7,795 nt of DNA from Candidatus Nitrosopumilus sp. (GTDB taxonomy: Archaea > Thermoproteota > Nitrososphaeria > Nitrososphaerales > Nitrosopumilaceae), in NCBI GenBank assembly GCA_029860565.1, contig JAOUAY010000045.1, forward strand, positions 1 through 7,795. The letters run 5' to 3'. Made by a program: the position numbers and the translations under genes. Shown one piece after another: positions 5,145 through 7,795 of the stretch. Position 1 is the first letter of the stretch. The number at the start of each line of letters is the position of its first letter. The notes under the pieces were generated by a model that saw only the letters and a program-made list of their open reading frames with translations, was not told where the DNA came from and made no database searches.

Positions 5145-7795
5145 TTGGTTCATGTTAAAAAAGTTGAGATCTTTGGTTTCAAATCATTTGGGTTTAAGAA
5201 TACTACAGTTCAGTTTGAACCTGGCTTGGTGTCGATCTCTGGACCTAATGGGTCTGGAAAAAGTAACATCTTGGATGCAATTATTTTTGCAATGGGTGAA
5301 AACAAACCAAAAGTAATGAGAGTCGATAAACTACGATCTTTAATTCATGATATTGAAGGAAATCGACGTGGACCTAAAATGGCAAGATCTAGTGTACATT
5401 TTGACAATTCTGATAGAAAAATTCCTGTTGACGCTGACATTGTTGAAATTACAAGAGAGCTTGATGCAAATGGTGAAAATACATACTATCTAAATAAAAA
5501 GAAAACAAACCGAAGCCACATTCTTGATTTATTGGATATGGCAAATGCTGGTTTGGGACAACTTAATGCTGTACAGCAAGGAACTGTGACAAGAATTTCT
5601 GAATTCACATCAGAAGAAAAAAGAAAAACCATTGAGGATTTAATTGGCTTGTCTTATTTTGATGACAAAAAAGTAGAATCTGTAAAGCAACTAGATGAAG
5701 CCGATAGGAGGTTGGAGATTGCTCTGGCAAAAATGGGTGAAATTAAAAAAAGAATTGATGAACTTGAAGAAGAAAGAAATCAAAAATTACGTCATGATCT
5801 ATTAGAGCGCGAGTTAAATCGATACAAGGCTATAGCCGCAGCTAACAAGATGAAGGTGATTTTAAGTCAAAAAGCCACAAAAGAGTCTACTTTATCTGCA
5901 CTTGTATCTGAAATTACAACATTTGATGGCGAAAGATGTGTTTTAAGGGCTGAAATTAGCTCTCTGGAAATTGAAAAAACACAGTTGATGACAAAAGCTG
6001 ATGATTATAGTCAAGCAAAATCTTCCCTTGATGTTGAAATAAGTTCTGCAATGGAACAATATGAGATTGACAATAGTGCAATCTCTGCATCCAAGAAACG
6101 ATTGGAACAAATCAATTCTAGAATTCCTGAAATTAAAACAGAGATTGCTGGCATAGATAAAACTAGAGATAACATTAGTGTACAAATTCTAAAAATAAAA
6201 GAATCTATTAACGAAACTAATCTAAAGAAAAATAAAATTAATGATGATTTGGAGATAATTGATTTTCAAAGAAATAAAATACTCACTGAACAATCTGAAG
6301 CTGCATCTAAGAAATCTGAAATTGATAATAAAATTAAATTCCTTACTATTGAACTTAATGATGCCAAACTAAAACTTTCTAAAGCAGAACATGAGAAAGA
6401 AGAATCTAAAAATAAAATTTATGTCAACTCTACAAAATTTAATGAATTGGAAGAAAGTATCGTTAAACTCATTGGCTATCAATCACAGTTAGAGTCGATG
6501 ATGACTAATCATGATGCTTCTATCATTGAATTAAAATCTAGGATTGCAAAATTACATGCGAGAAAGTCTAAGATACATAACGACATGGATGAATTGGGAT
6601 TAATCTTAGAAAAATCTAGCAAGGCTGCAAATCAATATGAATCAAAAATTAAAACTGTGAAAGGATTCATGCATGAAGATTATACTGTTGCTAAATTAAA
6701 AGAGGATGCCGATAAACTTGGTATAGAAGGATTGGTATACGAAATGATTTCATGGGATAAACAATACGAACGTTCTGTTTTGGCAGTAAGTTCTGATTGG
6801 ATAAAAGCAATTGTTGTAAAAGATTTTGCAACATTGCTTGGGATTGCTGAAGTTGCTAGAAGTAAAAAACTTCCAAAACTAAAGATAATTCCGTTGGATG
6901 CTATTCCTAAATTCAAACTTTCTTTACCTGAGGCATCTGGAGTTATAGGCATTCTTGCTAATTATGTGACCTGTGATCCTGCCTATTCTGCACTCAAAAC
7001 ATTCCTATTTGGAAATATTGTGCTTACTGAGAATAGAGAATCTGCTTACAATATTTCTCAATTAGGTTACAAATCTGTGACTCTTGATGGTGAATATTTT
7101 GAGGCCAAGGGTGGCACTGTTGTAATTGATATAAATTCAAAAATTTCAAAACTCACAAAACTTATCTCTATGAGTAGTGATATTGATGGGTTATTCCAAT
7201 CTATTAGCATAATTAAAAAATACTTGCTCAAGAAAAAACATTCTTTAAAAAAATTAGAAGATTCAATTCAATCGTATGATGACAGGCTTTCAATTTCTGA
7301 AAACTCCCTTACATCTACAAATGAAAATCATACCAATCTAAAATCGAGAATTGACTCTGCTCTAAAAATGAAAGAACAACTAACAAAAAGAATATCTGAT
7401 TTAACCTTGAGAAATGATACTATTGAATCTGAAGTAAGTACTGGCGAATCTCATATCGTATCGTTACAAGAGCGCATTACAATTGTTGAGAAAAATTATG
7501 TTGGTGGAGAACAAGATCGTATTGCAAATGAATTATCTAGAATCAACATCAAAAAATCTGATATTGAAAAACTGTATACTACAATTATGAATGAATACCG
7601 TGATAAATCGTCACAATTAACCACACTACAAACCCAAGATGGTGGGGAAAAATCTCAATCTAATCGTCTTAATGAAGAAGAAAATTCCTTAAATTCAGAA
7701 TTTCAAGAATTAGAAACAAAAATTCAAGAATTAGAAAAACAAAAAGAATCAAAAAATCAAGTTCTTGTAACTTTGAGAGAGAAAGAACAAGAGTT
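5145..7795 (+). CDS. smc: Chromosome segregation SMC ATPase (3' partial)
   Basis: SMC proteins form ring-like dimers that bind and organise chromosomal DNA using ATP. The frame is open for 883 codons to the window edge without interruption. A stop at 5136-5138 leaves TTG 5145 as the only usable start ahead of the conserved VKKVEIFGFKSFG. Domains in order: N-terminal head with Walker A GPNGSGKSN (33-41, Lys39) and Q-loop NAVQQG (141-146); first coiled coil about 165-510, rich in Lys/Glu; globular hinge about 526-662, from GIEGLVYEMI to GEYFEAKGG; second coiled coil from about 663 onward. The signature motif, Walker B and the C-terminal head lie beyond the right edge. The globular hinge in place of a CXXC zinc hook separates it from Rad50. 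The hinge motif GX6GX3GG is only partly kept: Gly649 and Gly656 are present but the final pair is Val660-Ile661. No ribosome binding site is seen before the TTG. Confidence 0.96.
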   Translation, partial: MVHVKKVEIFGFKSFGFKNTTVQFEPGLVSISGPNGSGKSNILDAIIFAMGENKPKVMRVDKLRSLIHDIEGNRRGPKMARSSVHFDNSDRKIPVDADIVEITRELDANGENTYYLNKKKTNRSHILDLLDMANAGLGQLNAVQQGTVTRISEFTSEEKRKTIEDLIGLSYFDDKKVESVKQLDEADRRLEIALAKMGEIKKRIDELEEERNQKLRHDLLERELNRYKAIAAANKMKVILSQKATKESTLSALVSEITTFDGERCVLRAEISSLEIEKTQLMTKADDYSQAKSSLDVEISSAMEQYEIDNSAISASKKRLEQINSRIPEIKTEIAGIDKTRDNISVQILKIKESINETNLKKNKINDDLEIIDFQRNKILTEQSEAASKKSEIDNKIKFLTIELNDAKLKLSKAEHEKEESKNKIYVNSTKFNELEESIVKLIGYQSQLESMMTNHDASIIELKSRIAKLHARKSKIHNDMDELGLILEKSSKAANQYESKIKTVKGFMHEDYTVAKLKEDADKLGIEGLVYEMISWDKQYERSVLAVSSDWIKAIVVKDFATLLGIAEVARSKKLPKLKIIPLDAIPKFKLSLPEASGVIGILANYVTCDPAYSALKTFLFGNIVLTENRESAYNISQLGYKSVTLDGEYFEAKGGTVVIDINSKISKLTKLISMSSDIDGLFQSISIIKKYLLKKKHSLKKLEDSIQSYDDRLSISENSLTSTNENHTNLKSRIDSALKMKEQLTKRISDLTLRNDTIESEVSTGESHIVSLQERITIVEKNYVGGEQDRIANELSRINIKKSDIEKLYTTIMNEYRDKSSQLTTLQTQDGGEKSQSNRLNEEENSLNSEFQELETKIQELEKQKESKNQVLVTLREKEQE

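Noticed and set aside
5943..6952. Minus-strand open frames at 5943-6185 and 6680-6952
   Set aside because: They are antisense to the smc coiled coil and hinge, where low-complexity codon use leaves the opposite strand open.
5145..7795. Rad50 rather than SMC
   Set aside because: The middle of the protein holds a globular SMC hinge and no CXXC zinc hook, and the N-terminus matches SMC.

Overview
The window looks like chromosome of a marine-type ammonia-oxidising archaeon (Nitrososphaeria/Thaumarchaeota, close to Nitrosopumilus or Nitrosarchaeum). The lineage call rests on low GC by eye, archaeal gene content (Alba, deoxyhypusine synthase, PAC2-family proteasome chaperone, archaeal SMC, actinobacterial/archaeal-type inositol-phosphate synthase), TATA-like boxes about 25-28 nt upstream of several start codons as expected for leaderless archaeal mRNAs, and protein sequences that read like those of that genus. 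No database search was possible, so genus level is inference. I saw no insertion sequence, CRISPR array, rRNA or tRNA, and no block of foreign base composition.

Layout. 1-434 (+): 3' part of an Alba chromatin-protein gene whose N-terminal region is a perfect 12-bp tandem repeat encoding Pro-Thr-Pro-Glu; its start lies left of the window. 382-654 (+): a small one-helix membrane protein with four cysteines, overlapping the alba 3' end. 651-1271 (-): LysE/RhtB-type exporter, overlapping the small gene tail to tail by 4 bp. 1325-2038 (-): PAC2-family proteasome-assembly-chaperone-like protein ending in an HbYX-like tripeptide. 2088-3029 (-): deoxyhypusine synthase. 3030-3130: divergent promoter region. 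3131-4225 (+): inositol-3-phosphate synthase. 4226-4963 (-): nitrilase-superfamily hydrolase, meeting the previous gene stop to stop with no gap. 4964-5144: divergent promoter region with an inverted repeat. 5145-7795 (+): SMC ATPase from its TTG start through head, first coil, hinge and part of the second coil; its C-terminal head lies beyond the right edge.

How the genes relate. Most are housekeeping genes with separate promoters rather than one operon. The two edge genes both organise the chromosome (Alba coats DNA, SMC holds it in loops or embraces it). The minus-strand pair joins translation-factor maturation (hypusine on aIF5A) to a probable proteasome partner. The inositol-phosphate synthase supplies the head group of archaeal inositol phospholipids. 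I found no convincing new multi-gene system. The most unusual items are the Pro-Thr-Pro-Glu tail on Alba, the four-cysteine membrane protein beside it, the HbYX-like end of the PAC2 protein, and an SMC hinge that lacks the last glycine pair of its family motif.
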